Origin: Limonium bicolor
Taxonomy: Eukaryota; Streptophyta; Magnoliopsida; Caryophyllales; Plumbaginaceae
NCBI GenBank assembly: GCA_023374045.1
Contig: CM041781.1
Location: 139,120,982-139,184,981, forward strand
Reading direction: 5' to 3'
DNA length: 64,000 bases
The notes under the pieces were generated by a model. That model was not told the origin of the DNA. It saw only the letters and a list, made by a program, of their open reading frames with translations, and made no database searches. Shown one piece after another: positions 47,830 through 57,530 of this stretch. How positions within the stretch are numbered: position 1 is the first letter of the stretch; every line of letters starts with the position of its first letter. Position numbers and translations under genes: made by a program.

Positions 47830-49453
47830 ATCCTTTGGGTTTTGGATTTTTGGGACTCAATCGTGTCATTGTTGCAATTGTTGGGACCAACAATTGCCCC
47901 CAGTATTTTTCCTTAAGGCAATCCGAGTTTTTTAGGATTTTATGGCAATCGATCGGAACGATCGATTGCCCCCAGTATTTTCTTTGATTAATGCAAAACA
48001 ATCTCACTCTCACAAGGTCAGGTTTATCTTGATGTGGTGCTTTCTATCTACACTCAAAGTATTTGATGCTTGCGCTCACTCTCCTTTTGGGTCAAACATC
48101 TCAACCATTGAATTTGACATTTGTTATTTACGCGTTCAACCTGTTACTTTCACGTGATTGGATACACAACTAGTCGGAAGTCTTTTGAGCTTATAACGTG
48201 GCTATGGGTGTGAATGACAAGGACAATGGAGGAATGTTTAGGATATGTGGAGCTATAAGGGTGACCAAAGCTGCAACTTGCACCGTCTCTCGGACTTGCT
48301 TCTTTGTCCTGAAGTCGTTTGGCTACTTCGTGATGACTTCGCTTGGGAACTCTGGATTTTTGAATTGTTTCCTTGCATCCTTTCTCCTTCTTCCAATTTT
48401 GGGTTTCTTCAAGGCTTTTCAGGTTTGCCTTTCTTTGGATTTCTTTCCTCGGGGTTCTTGTGTTTCCCGGTTTTGAACTTTGAGAGCTGTTTTGATGCTA
48501 GCTCATTTGGATCCTGTGTCACTTTGGGACCATTTACGGATCGCTTTGTCATGCTGGTAGCGGTTTTGCTTCTTTGGAGTTGTGAAGTTGTTGTTCAAAA
48601 GTCGGGCTCCTTGCTTCCTTTGGTCACCGGGTCGGTTATTCATCATTGGCGGGCTTGTTTGTGGAGCCTATAGTGTTGTAAAAGAGGATATATGAAAAGC
48701 TCAGCGGGGGTGCCTAGGGTTTAATGTCAGGGTTCACAAGCTTTTGGCTGTGTGGTGCTGTTTCCTAGGTGCTTCGTCATCCCTAATAGTTGTGTATCCG
48801 TTCTTTGTTACTTTTCACAGGTTTAAGCGTAAATTTACAAATTATCTCCTTCGGTCGGAGTCATGCCGTTTGCCTCACTTTGATGTGACCTCTCTGGAGC
48901 CGTGTAAAATGACACGCTCTTTCGCTCTTGGTTTTACCGCTCAAGGCACTCTCGCGAAACGTTCACTCAGAGACTTGTTTGCGCATTTAAACAAAAGAAA
49001 TAAACATTATCGCTCCTTAGCTCAGATTGCCCCCAGTATTGCTGTGGGGTTTTCTTTTTGACAAGCCTTTTGAGTACCCAAGTTATTTTGAGGAGGGTGA
49101 TTAGTGTGGGATGGTGGTAAACAATGGAGGTGAGTAGTGATGGGGCGATTGTTAAGTGATTTTTTTCCTGTTTCAAAAACCTCTTCCAGTTTAGACTTTG
49201 GTGAAGTGACGGAGAGATAAAGTGATAGGACACATGGGTGAAATGACTTGTTTTTTACCTTGTTTTGACGGCAAAGACGCATAACTAACTTGTGATAGTG
49301 GACAACGATTTCCTATATGCAAGAGTTTTCTCGGATAACATGAATAAAAATGCAACAAGTGTCAAGGCACAAAGTCACCAAAAGAAAACTCATGTCTGAC
49401 AATACAAACGAAAAAGGACATGAAACATCTAGAGAAAATTCAAAGTCCTAAAA
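47830..49453 (-). other. E 3' non-coding region with repeated GGGGGCAA motifs
   Basis: TTGCCCCCAGTATT occurs three times on the plus strand (near 47893, 47967 and 49027). The first two are next to inverted repeats (ATTGTTGG-gacc-CCAACAAT region and CAATCGATCG-gaa-CGATCGATTG). On the element's own strand these read GGGGGCAAT, like its polypurine tract. Plus-strand frames of up to 142 codons (48198-48673) are antisense to E and have no recognisable motif. Confidence 0.5.
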
Positions 49454-50684
49454 CTACTGCTCTGGAGGAGGTGGACGTGGGAAGACTGAATACATGTGAG
49501 CCATGAAAGCATCCATGCGACCCTCCATGCGCACCTGCCTACGCTCCATGCGACCCTGGGTGATGTGGAGAGACTGGATATCCCTCTGCAAGCTCTCAAG
49601 TGTGGCTGGCTGTGGTGGCGGAGCGGGTAAAGCGTAGTATGAGGAAAGTGGTACAGGGTACTCAGTACCCATGTAACTCGGTCCCTCACCCTGGTAGGTG
49701 TGTCCTCCTGACGGGTCCTCGTGGTGTGGGATGTCCTCAGGCTCCGGTGCCTGCTGCCTCTGCCTGGGCCGGACTGGTCTCTGAGAGAAGACTCTGGCCT
49801 GCTGCGGGAAAGCCCAACCCTGATCGGCTGAGTAGCCAAGGGACCTCAGCATCTCCATGGTGTAGGTGGGATACAAGGGCTCCCAATCATCACTCCCCAT
49901 CGGGACCCGCGCGCACTCGCATAGCCACTGAATGAAACTCGGGTAAACCAAAGCGTGGCGACCAGCCCGGGCTGCTATCATCAGGTGGTCTCTCATCAGG
50001 ACAGACAGCGGGATCAAGCCCTCCTCTGAGTCGGGGATGCTGAATGTACCATGAGGAAGCAGTAGCGAGCGAGACGTCGTTACGCGCTTTCGGTAGCACA
50101 TTACAGACAGGACCTCCAATAACACCCTATCAAGAGCGGTAGGTAAAGCGGAGGGGAGGATCACCTGCTTCCTTGGCTGATCCCTCGTAGAAGAACGAAC
50201 GCGCTCTGATAGAGTCGAGTGCTGCAGATAGAACTGGCGTGCCTCGCTCTCCAAGGCCGCCATCGTCTCTAGTCCCCCTGTGCTCAGGGTCACTAGGATG
50301 CAGGCCGTAAAAATGCACAAAATCATCTAGCCCACAGTAATGGGCCGACCACGTACATAGGATACCACAGCCCCAGTATCGTCCTGGTCCAAGTTAGCAT
50401 AGAACTCTATGACTAACTCCCTAACGTAACTCTTCGGGCAAGTAAGCAACCCCGCCCAGTCAAGGTGCTGAAACAGGTGATCGAGGTCGAAAGTGGCGAT
50501 CACGTCATCGCCGAAGAGACGCTCCTGCTGGATGGAAATATCCTGATTCTCATAGAACCAGCGCTCCTGCTGAGCTCCTCTGAAACGGGTATGGTCATAG
50601 GTAGGGGATGTCTCTCTGCGGCGCCTGCGACGTGGCTGAGAGCCTGATGCCCCAGCCCCAACTACCCCACGGAACTCCTACGAC
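49454..50684 (-). pseudogene. E gag-like ORF with plant-transposon-domain features, frameshifted
   Basis: One protein of roughly 400 residues can be followed on the minus strand from an ATG at 50684 (MEGRR) through two one-base frame changes, near 50660 and 50335. The longest clean piece is 290 codons (50326-49454). The N-terminal part is arginine-rich. Then come ERWFYENQDISIQQERLF and SYVRELVIEFYANLD, then VVSYVRGRPITVG and FVHFYGLHP. This spacing resembles the 'putative plant transposon protein' domain annotated in many plant genomes, though I could not search for it. The C-terminal third is proline- and glutamine-rich (QRPVRPRQRQQAPEPEDIPH), with a possible coiled coil (LESLQRDIQSLHITQGRMER). 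It probably plays a Gag-like packaging role, by inference. No zinc knuckle is seen. Confidence 0.6.
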
Positions 50685-52470
50685 CCTCCATGGTACGCCT
50701 GTGGATTCAACGAGACAAAAGACATATAATTCTGCAGGAATTTTGACAGAGTCTCCCCTAAATTTTCACGAATCCCGTGCTTTCAAATGCACTCCCACAC
50801 CGTATAATCAGTCCTAGGATCTACCACGTATGCAAATTTTAAACATTCCACAAGCAAAAACGCGAGAAACCACATTTCACACTAAAACACACTAAACTAG
50901 AACGGACGACTTTTGACAGTTATAAGCAATTTTATCCTTCCAAACAAACTTTTCACGTCTTAAAATGCCCTTCTAAAGCTAGTTGGCCATTTTAAACATA
51001 AAAAACCAAACTTCGAAAATTTGACCCGAGAACCACCATTGTCGTCTTCTTCCTAGCTCCAAATTTCATTTTTCTTCATTTCTTCACCAAAATGGACAAA
51101 TGAGTAGTCAAAATGTAGAGAAAATTTACCCAACGCAATGGTGGAAGAAGATTTTTGATTGGAAGTTGAGAGCTACACGAATCTGGTCTTCGAAGGTCCG
51201 CCCCGGACTGGACTTCGGACGCGAGTTTCTGCCCTCGTAAGTGCTCGAAATGGGGAGATCTTGATATGGAAATGCTCAGAATTGAAAGAGGGATGTTTTG
51301 TGAGCAAAATGGCGGTGGAATGGAGTGATTTGGTCAAGAAACGAGTGAGATATAGAGGAGAGAAGTTAAGGGTTTGGGAATGGAGTTTGCTGAAACAAAA
51401 ATGGTGAATTTGGGGAGAATCCCGATTTGAATCGGGTAGCTGAGGCTACTAATCAAAACGGCACCGTTTAGCGGTCAAACGGGCGCGCCCGAGTCAACGT
51501 CCGGGGCCACGGACAGCACGTCCGGGACCACGGACGCCCCTTTTTTTTTCCTATTTTATTCAAATCCAGACTAGGTTGAAATAAAAGAGGTATGAAATTT
51601 CAAAAGACTTTAGAATGAGATGCGATCCGATAAATGCCTTTAAAGAAGACGGGAAACGACCCTATGAAATTTTCCGACCAGTTTCACTGCTTCTCCTTCT
51701 TCCCCTCACTCCTTCACTTTAAACGGGCTTATTTTTCTCGGGCCTAGAACTAAATTGATGTTTCAAATTGGACCGAAAGAGAGAAATCACCTAAGTCTAA
51801 ACCTTTGGGCCAAAGCCCAAACGAACAATTCATCCAAACCGAACAAGGCCTTTGGGCTGCAGACAATAAAGCCGTAAATTCGGGCTGGGCTAGGTTGACG
51901 TAGGAGAAATTCCTATCAGTTTCTAGGCTGGGTAGTGGGCCGATCATACAAGCAAACAAAGCCCACACAAATTCAACATGTCCTTACTTGACGGTTAAAT
52001 CAAACCTGGTATGGGTCGATCCGGAGAGGTACTTGGGGCATAGGCCCTGGTCACCTCAAAGGAATAGGGCTTGCACGCTATTCTCTTTGGGCTTCCCCAC
52101 TTTTTTCACATCACTGTTAAGTGTGCGTCTACGGTCGGGTCTTTGAATGACCAAACATTGGGCTTGGTAAGGGCACTGCCAGGAAAACGCTTGGGGCTAA
52201 GGCCCAGGTATTGAGGGGGTGTGGTTAGACGACACCCTCCTCTTTTCCCCCGCTTATTCACATCACCTAAAAGGTGTGAGTCCCTGACAGGGGACCCTCG
52301 AATGGGTCCCGGGGTGAAATTGGTTTGCGTGGACCCTCGCTCTCATATGATGCAAGGGTGCAAAAATTAAAGTGCGCACAAAAGTAAACAAGCAGCACAG
52401 TAAAAGCCATAAACAATTTCAAGTTAAGCCCTCTTTCTTAAAATTAAACAAGTTAAAATTAAGAAGTTTG
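50685..52470 (-). other. E 5' leader
   Basis: This is about 1.8 kb between the primer site and the gag-like ORF without recognisable protein. It includes a GTCCGGGGCCACGGAC dyad cluster (51499-51540), a poly-T run, and glycine/serine-free short frames that are not accepted. Long leaders are usual in non-autonomous LTR elements. Confidence 0.6.
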
Positions 52471-52488
52471 TCCCCAGCAGAGTCGCCA
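52471..52488 (-). other. Primer-binding site of E
   Basis: The minus strand reads TGGCGACTCTGCTGGGGA three bases after the LTR end. It ends with the required TGG of tRNA-CCA pairing. The tRNA identity was not established. Confidence 0.8.
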
Positions 52489-52491
52489 GTC

Positions 52492-54254
52492 TGTGAGCCT
52501 CGATTTTAAACCCTATCCTATGTTGATTAAAGTTGATTAGGATCTAAACGGGTTTTAGGTCCACTTATAACCTAAGATTAATAACTATGTCATAACAATA
52601 ATTATTAAAACCTAAGCTAGCTCACTGGAACCTATTATGAGTCGCCACCTAATTTTAACCTAGATCAAATTAGGAAAGGAGAGTTCGGGTTCGGGGGCTT
52701 GATATTCGACTTAATTAGGGTTCATTACTTTCATTACCCTTCCTAGGTCGTTTTTCCTCTACTCAGTTTATTTACGGCTTATACGAGTCGTTTTAACCTA
52801 AGTGCGCGAGCTTCTGTTTTTTTTTTTTTTTAGCATTTTTTTGACAGAAAATTAAAGTGAAATTAAAAGCTACCTAAACTAGGGTTTCGGGCAGAATTAG
52901 GTCAAATTTTGATTACGTCCGTAGCCACGGACCAAACGTCCGAGACCACGGACCCCAGTTAACCTAAATATACAGAAAAGTCGAAATTAAAGGAACAAAA
53001 ATTTGCAAGGTCCGGGGCCACGGACAGGATGTCCGTGGGCCCGGACATTATTAGAAAAACCTAAATTTTGAATTTTTAAAATCCCGCCGCCGTCCGTGGG
53101 TGTTCGTGGTCTCGGACAACGCGTCCGAGGTCCCGGACCATAGGTCCGAGGTCACGGACCACCCACGGACAGGGTTTTTCAGAAGGTTCCCGAGGGTGTT
53201 TTGAGCTCAAATTTGATGGGTGTGTAGCCTGAAAGATTACAAGACGTTAGTGATTGAAAGTTTTCAATTTGAATTCGAATTAAGCACGAAACTTAGCAAA
53301 CAAGTTATCTGACAGGGCTTAAATAAACAGCAATACAAAAGCCTACGAAGGTTAGTTTGAGCCCAAATTTTGAGGCAAGACAGATAATACCGTGGTGAGT
53401 CAGGGAAGTGGAGTTTCTACCTGTTTACCTTCGGATTCACAACGTTTCTTCACACCGGGACCGTCGAGTGCTCCGTTGATGGCAGACCCGAGAGGATTTC
53501 GACCCAAGCTTCTGGTTGTTGGTTTTTCTTGCTGTTCTTCACGTTTTAGAGGTGTTTTTGTGAGGTTTTGATGATTATTGGTGCTTTGGGGATTGGAAAC
53601 GTGTTTAGATGGTGATTTCGGGGATTTTCAGTATGATTTGGGTGGCCGGTGTTTGGAAAACGTGAGAGAGAGAGAGGAGGCCGTGTTTTCTGACTCTCTA
53701 GGGTTCTTGAGCATGTGAGGTTCTGATTTTCCAAAAACCTATCCCCTTATATAGACTTCCTTAAAGATAAAGAGAATCTAGTAAAAGTAAGATTTTTCGA
53801 TATTTTAACTGAGTAACTTCCCAAAGGAATTTTGCTATGAAATTTTAACCACATGTCAAGAATGGATATTATGAATTTTCTGAGGTGGAAACGAATTTTT
53901 AAATGCTGGAGCATTTTTAAATTGAATTTCTCGTCAGATTCAATCAGAAATTGCTAGAAATTATTGGAAATTCGAAAAATCAAAATTCCAACGCCATTAT
54001 GCTTAAAATGTCATCCTCTATCATGGGTTAAAATATCAAAGCATTTCGAGCTGATTTGGGCACCCTTTGGAGGAGAGAGAAATCCTATTGGAGAACTCAA
54101 AGCCTTAAAAATTACGAAAACGCCCCTGGCAATGACGAAACTGCTCCTCAGGCCCTGGAACACGCCGATCGGCCGGAGTCTCTTACTGCTTGGTGGAGAT
54201 GGCTCTCACAACCTCGTAAACCTTAACCAGGGGGTCAAAATTTTGGGTATAACA
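52492..54254 (-). mobile_element. 5' LTR of E
   Basis: It is nearly identical to 44313-46086; differences are mostly one- or two-base indels and homopolymer length (for example the T run near 52820). It contains the second GTCCG dyad block at 52914-53170. Confidence 0.93.
52914..53170. repeat. Dyad repeats in E's 5' LTR
   Basis: Same arrangement as 44746-45000, with one C-to-T change in a GTCCG core (GGGTGTTCGTGG). Confidence 0.82.
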
Positions 54255-54259
54255 GGTGG

Positions 54260-54828
54260 CATGCCGGGCAGTTCCCGTGGGAATAAGTCGGGGAACTCCG
54301 ACACTTCCGGTAAGTCGGGGTCGAACTCAGGGTCTCTCTCTATGTCCTGCACATAGTAGAGGTATACTTCTTCCTTTCTCCTTAATTCTCTATGCATTGC
54401 CATGGCGGTGATGATCTTAGTCGAAGGCTCTCTAGGCCTCTGGCGGTATGATATTGTTACCCCAGATGGACTCCTGAGCAGCAATCTATGCTCGGCGCAG
54501 AGGATACGTCCCTTGTGCCACTCCAACCAGTTCATCCCGAAGATAACATCAAATCCTAGCTTACTGAACTCAATGAAACTGACTGGGAAGTCTTCCCCCT
54601 TAATTCTGATGGTGGCTCCTCGGTAGTAACGAGTGCAACGAACCTTCTCCTTAGACGGGAGCGTAACCGTGAAGTCGGGTAGCTCATCAGCGTCTAGCCC
54701 CAACCTGCTCGCAAATGGTGCTGAGACAAAGGTATGCGAGGCCCCTGAGTCGAAGAGAACTGATGCCTCAATGCCATTGATCGGAAAGGTGCCGGTAAGG
54801 ATAGTACCGCTGGCGTCGGCCTGTGCCT
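54260..54828 (-). CDS. Retropepsin (aspartic protease) exon of D, start of pol
   Basis: The exon is read from an acceptor-like CTTACAG ending at 54829. It encodes EAQADASGTILTGTFP, then the retropepsin active site VLFDSGASHTFVS (D-S-G), then RLGLDADELPDF and VIFGMNWLEWH, the usual second half of a Ty3/gypsy protease. It continues into the linker ending ELPGMPP, where E interrupts it. Protease releases Gag and Pol proteins from the precursor. No start codon fits upstream, so translation depends on fusion to Gag. The frame is phase 1 at the acceptor and matches the end of gag exon 3 at 55898. It is open without breaks up to E. Confidence 0.9.
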
Positions 54829-55025
54829 CTGTAAGTATGCTTAGTGCACCTTCCGTACCGAGTCCATAACCTAATTGTGTTCACAAGCTCCATGAGTATT
54901 GATGGTATAACAAGAGACGTAATCAATTATATGAACAACACTGTTATTTTATTCATGACCATCCTGTTTACAACATGTGCTTTAATCTTACATTACATTT
55001 CTCATCTCATTCTAACATTACATGG
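54829..55025 (-). terminator. Putative poly(A) region after the AlkB exon
   Basis: Downstream of the AlkB stop on the minus strand come UGUA-type motifs (TGTAATGTTAG, TGTAATGTAAG, TTGTAA), then AATAAA at 54953-54948, 73 bases after the stop. Plant poly(A) sites use UGUA-rich far-upstream and AAUAAA-like near-upstream elements, so transcripts could end here. This is inference from motifs in an AT-rich stretch. Confidence 0.4.
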
Positions 55026-55765
55026 CTAATATTGTCTAAAGGTTAGGTTCAATCTTCCTGGTCTCAAATGCGTCGTATTGACTACTGCTGATGGTGTTGT
55101 ATTCAGCTTGATTCTCTTAATCCCATGGTATAACATCCTTGATTCTCCTCCCAAAATTAATACATCACCTGACTTAAGTACTATCTTATCTGCACGGCCC
55201 GCACGCTTCTGCTCGCCGTATAAAAACTCCGCATCATCTCCAATGGACCAAGACACTACGGGTATCCCTCTTTCAAGAGACTCCGTTGTCTCGTCCTTAT
55301 CCTGGTGTAGTCCCAGTTTCCCGTCCTTTTCGTAGAAGTTTACAATACAAATGTCTGCTTGGATGTCTGGAATCGGTTCAGCCTCCAACTGCTGAGCGAT
55401 TTCCACGACTTGTGTAATAACTGGATGGAACTCTTCGGGTATTCCCGGTGGTGAGACTCCATCTTGCTCCCTCATGGTTTGGTAGTTCTTGGCATACGGA
55501 TTCCAATCCTTGCCCAAGCTCATCATCTTTAATTTCATCCTTGCTCCCCCTGGGTACTCCGGTGTGTAAAAACCTCCCGGTCTCATTCCTAGTTGATTGC
55601 ATCTCCTGATGATGGCTATTTGTGCTTCGGGTGTCAGGTATCCCCTTAATAGAATCATACCTGGGCGGATAACCTGACATCGTTCGGTTGGAAAGTGAAT
55701 GGTTTCGATGTCGGTGTGCTCCGGGCTAGATGTAGATGGTATAGGGTAGCAGATGTTGAATCTTC
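55026..55765 (-). CDS. AlkB-type 2-oxoglutarate/Fe(II) dioxygenase exon within element D
   Basis: The frame is open from an acceptor-like CACTTTAG (ending at 55766) to TAG at 55026, about 245 residues; an in-frame TAA lies inside the presumed intron just upstream. From the first ATG (55658) it is 210 residues. Iron ligands are His118 and Asp120 (GKLGLHQDKDE) and His178 (GGESRMLYHGI). The 2-oxoglutarate motif RxNxTxR is Arg202-Asn204-Arg208 (GRLNLTFRQY). NFY at 107-109 and RPGGFYTPEY at 26-35 also suit AlkB. The part before the ATG (GRFNICYPIP ... VIRPGM) looks like the start of a plant ALKBH1-like catalytic region, so I include it. AlkB enzymes oxidatively remove methyl groups from RNA or DNA bases. 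It lies on the element's coding strand between gag and protease, unbroken although gag and RT have frameshifts. Substrate and origin (host gene capture most likely) are inferred. Confidence 0.92.
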
Positions 55766-55897
55766 CTAAAGTGGTAGTAGGTTATGTCTTACTTAAGTTC
55801 TAAACTCATCTTATTTTTACTTAACTCATTCATTCACCAAACATGCATGATAATGCGGTAAGCAGGTAGTTTTATTACTAAATGGTTATAGTGGTAC
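55766..55897 (-). other. Putative intron 3, gag exon 3 to AlkB exon
   Basis: Donor CCAG|GTACCA at 55897 and acceptor CTTTAG at 55766 with a pyrimidine/adenine-rich CATAACCTACTACC before it. Removing these 132 bases keeps the frame from the gag zinc-knuckle exon into AlkB. Unspliced, gag stops within 15 bases of the donor. Confidence 0.6.
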
Positions 55898-57300
55898 CTG
55901 GCCTCGATGAGGGCTCAGGCTCATCGTCCCGGTCCACCATGTGTAGAGTGGGCCCCGTCTTCTGGGTCACCCTTGGGTTCTTGTCCGCCGGCTGCTGCAC
56001 TTTCCTCTGACCGTCAGATCCAGCTCCCTGATCGGTCTTGCCCTTGCCCCTGGTGTCGGGCCTATAGGCTCTGCTAGCAGGATTCCGGTAACACTCGTAA
56101 GCTCGATGTCCATACACTCCGCAGAAGTTGCACTCCACCTTATTCCCCTTACAGTCGAGCCCGGGGTGGTCCTTGTGACACCATCTACAGATGAAGCGTC
56201 GCTGGTAGCCACCACCGGCTCCCTTCTCAGTCTCAGGTCCTGATGATTCATATAGTCAATCCTCATATCTCGTACGGTTACTAATTTATTTCTTAACTCA
56301 TTCAATATCAATTTCCTTACCCTTTGGCGCCTTAGAGCGCAGTGGTGTAGCTGCAATAGCATAGGTCAGCTTCAATGGCTCTTCCGAAGCCTTCTCCTTT
56401 TCCTCCCTCCCCTTTGGGTTCTGATTTTTCTGGGCCTGAGGCTGGTACTTTTGTTTCTTGTACCCTCCTTGCCCTTGACTTTCTGAGCTCTTCCCAGCAC
56501 TCTTCCTCTTTGCATTCTCCTCGTCCCTTAGCTGGACGGTAATCTCAACCTTAGCAGCGGCATGATAGCACTCCTGCTTTTCCATAGTATTAGTCTCACT
56601 TATTTCTCATAATCTAAATCTTATTCATCACTTACTCAAATCTCAATCGTTCTTATTACCTGCAAGGTAGTGTAACTCGTCGGCCCCATGCCGTAGCGGA
56701 GTCGATGGCTAAGCCCGCCATAGAAGCGGTCCACCAAGATCTGGTCAGAATACCCTAGACCTGGCAGAAGACGGAGCAAGGCAGTGAACTCTGAGTAATA
56801 CTCGTCCACTGTCATCTTGTCCGACTGCTTAAGCGCATCTAACTGTAAGCGCTTCTTCGTCTGGACATGGGCGGGGTAGTACTTTGCTCGTAGCAAGGTG
56901 GTGTACTGCTCCCAGCCGAACTCTGGATTGGCCACATGCTCGGCCCTCACCAGCTTCCACCAATCGCCTGCCGCCCCCTTCAGATAGAAAGCAGCTAGGC
57001 GCACCTTGATCCCAGCAGGGACATCAAGGGTCTCGAAGGCGGTCTCTAGGTCGGAGATGTACGCCTCAAGCTTGGCGGGATCGGTCTCGCCCTTAAAATG
57101 CGCGGGTCGAAGATCTGCTAGACTCTTCACCCAGTTCGGTTCCCTAGGTTGTGGCGGTGGAGGTGGGCACCCACACCAGGCTGATAGCCCATGTGCCCTA
57201 AAGCGGCAGCTACGATCTCTGCGATCGTCTGCCCTCCAGGTATCCCTGAAGTATCCTCACCCCGGCCGCGACCTCGGCCTCCTCTAGGGCGTCCTGCCAT
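55898..57300 (-). CDS. Gag of D in three exons (57300-56660, 56573-56321, 56239-55898)
   Basis: Exon 1 starts at the ATG at 57300 (MAGRPRGGRGRGRG), an RGG-rich N-terminus. It continues with the capsid region: KSLADLRPAHFKGETDPAK, LAAFYLKGAAGDWWK, MTVDEYYSEFTALLRLLPGL. A one-base change near 57165 separates the N-terminus from the rest. Exon 2 (253 bp) is ECYHAAAKVEITVQLRDEE then a lysine/glutamine-rich linker. Exon 3 carries two knuckles, CRWCHKDHPGLDC (CX2CX3HX4C) and CNFCGVYGHRAYEC (CX2CX4HX4C), which bind genomic RNA. Introns of 86 and 81 bp separate them; splicing keeps the frame at both (phases 0 and 1). Exon 3 ends in phase 1 at 55898. Gag forms the particle and packages RNA. The second ATG (57312) in the same frame is also possible, but the equivalent codon in B is not ATG. 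Confidence 0.88.
56240..56320 (-). other. Gag intron 2 of D
   Basis: Donor AAAGG|GTAAGG and acceptor AATCATCAG, 81 bp, phase 1. It contains in-frame stops (the upstream frame ends ...KEIDIE), so it must be removed to reach the zinc knuckles. B has the same intron at 63627-63702. Confidence 0.8.
56574..56659 (-). other. Gag intron 1 of D
   Basis: Donor TTGCAG|GTAATAAG and acceptor GAAAAGCAG, 86 bp, phase 0, with an in-frame stop soon after the donor. B has the matching intron at 63294-63373, with the boundaries conserved and the interior diverged. Confidence 0.8.
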
Positions 57301-57518
57301 CTGAACAAGCATAACTTACATTAGATTCGTACTCACCATTGTTTTGGTTAGTAAGTTTATAACGTCCGTAGACGGTAAAGACAATCCACACTTATTAGTG
57401 GTCATCTGACTCTACTCACTCTAACTTCTCACACCCTTAACCCAACACTTATTCCTCAACTTATATCCTAACTCGGTGGTTACTCAAGTCCGGTATTTCT
57501 TGATCAGAGCGTAACTAC
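57301..57518 (-). other. D leader between primer site and gag
   Basis: About 220 bp without a gene. It ends with CTTGTTCAG immediately before the gag ATG, an acceptor-like sequence also present in B (TTGTTCAG|ATG at 62703), so an intron in the 5' leader is possible. Confidence 0.5.
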
Positions 57519-57530
57519 GCTCTGATACCA
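57503..57530 (-). other. Primer-binding site and hairpin of D
   Basis: The minus strand has TGGTATCAGAGC (57530-57519), tRNA-Met type, five bases inside the LTR. Arms ATCAGAGCGTA and TACGCTCTGAT with a two-base centre overlap it. Confidence 0.93.

Larger units (their letters stand above)
44308..54259 (-). mobile_element. Element E: non-autonomous LTR element inserted in D pol
   Basis: E has LTRs at 44313-46086 and 52492-54254 (about 1.77 kb each, ends TGTGAGCC...TATAACA on the plus strand). They are flanked by GGTGG at 44308-44312 and 54255-54259. The primer site beside the right LTR and the purine tract beside the left one show minus orientation. The 6.4 kb interior has one gag-like frame and large tandem arrays but no protease, RT or integrase. 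LTRs are almost identical, so this is one of the youngest layers. It must rely on enzymes from another element. Confidence 0.95.

Noticed and set aside
48198..48673. Plus-strand frames of 92 and 142 codons with hydrophobic stretches
   Set aside because: Antisense to E, two overlapping frames, no motif; probably chance frames in a T-rich region.
49600..49935. Plus-strand 111-codon frame opposite the E gag-like ORF
   Set aside because: Shadow of the minus-strand coding sequence; no independent motif.
55078..55335. Plus-strand 85-codon frame opposite AlkB
   Set aside because: Shadow of the AlkB frame on the other strand.
55026..55765. Integrated plant RNA virus carrying an AlkB domain
   Set aside because: No viral replicase, coat or movement sequence nearby; strand, phase and position fit the retrotransposon, and the upstream part looks like a plant ALKBH1 type.
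57519..57530. tRNA-Met gene fragment
   Set aside because: Only the 12-base primer complement is present beside an LTR; no cloverleaf.
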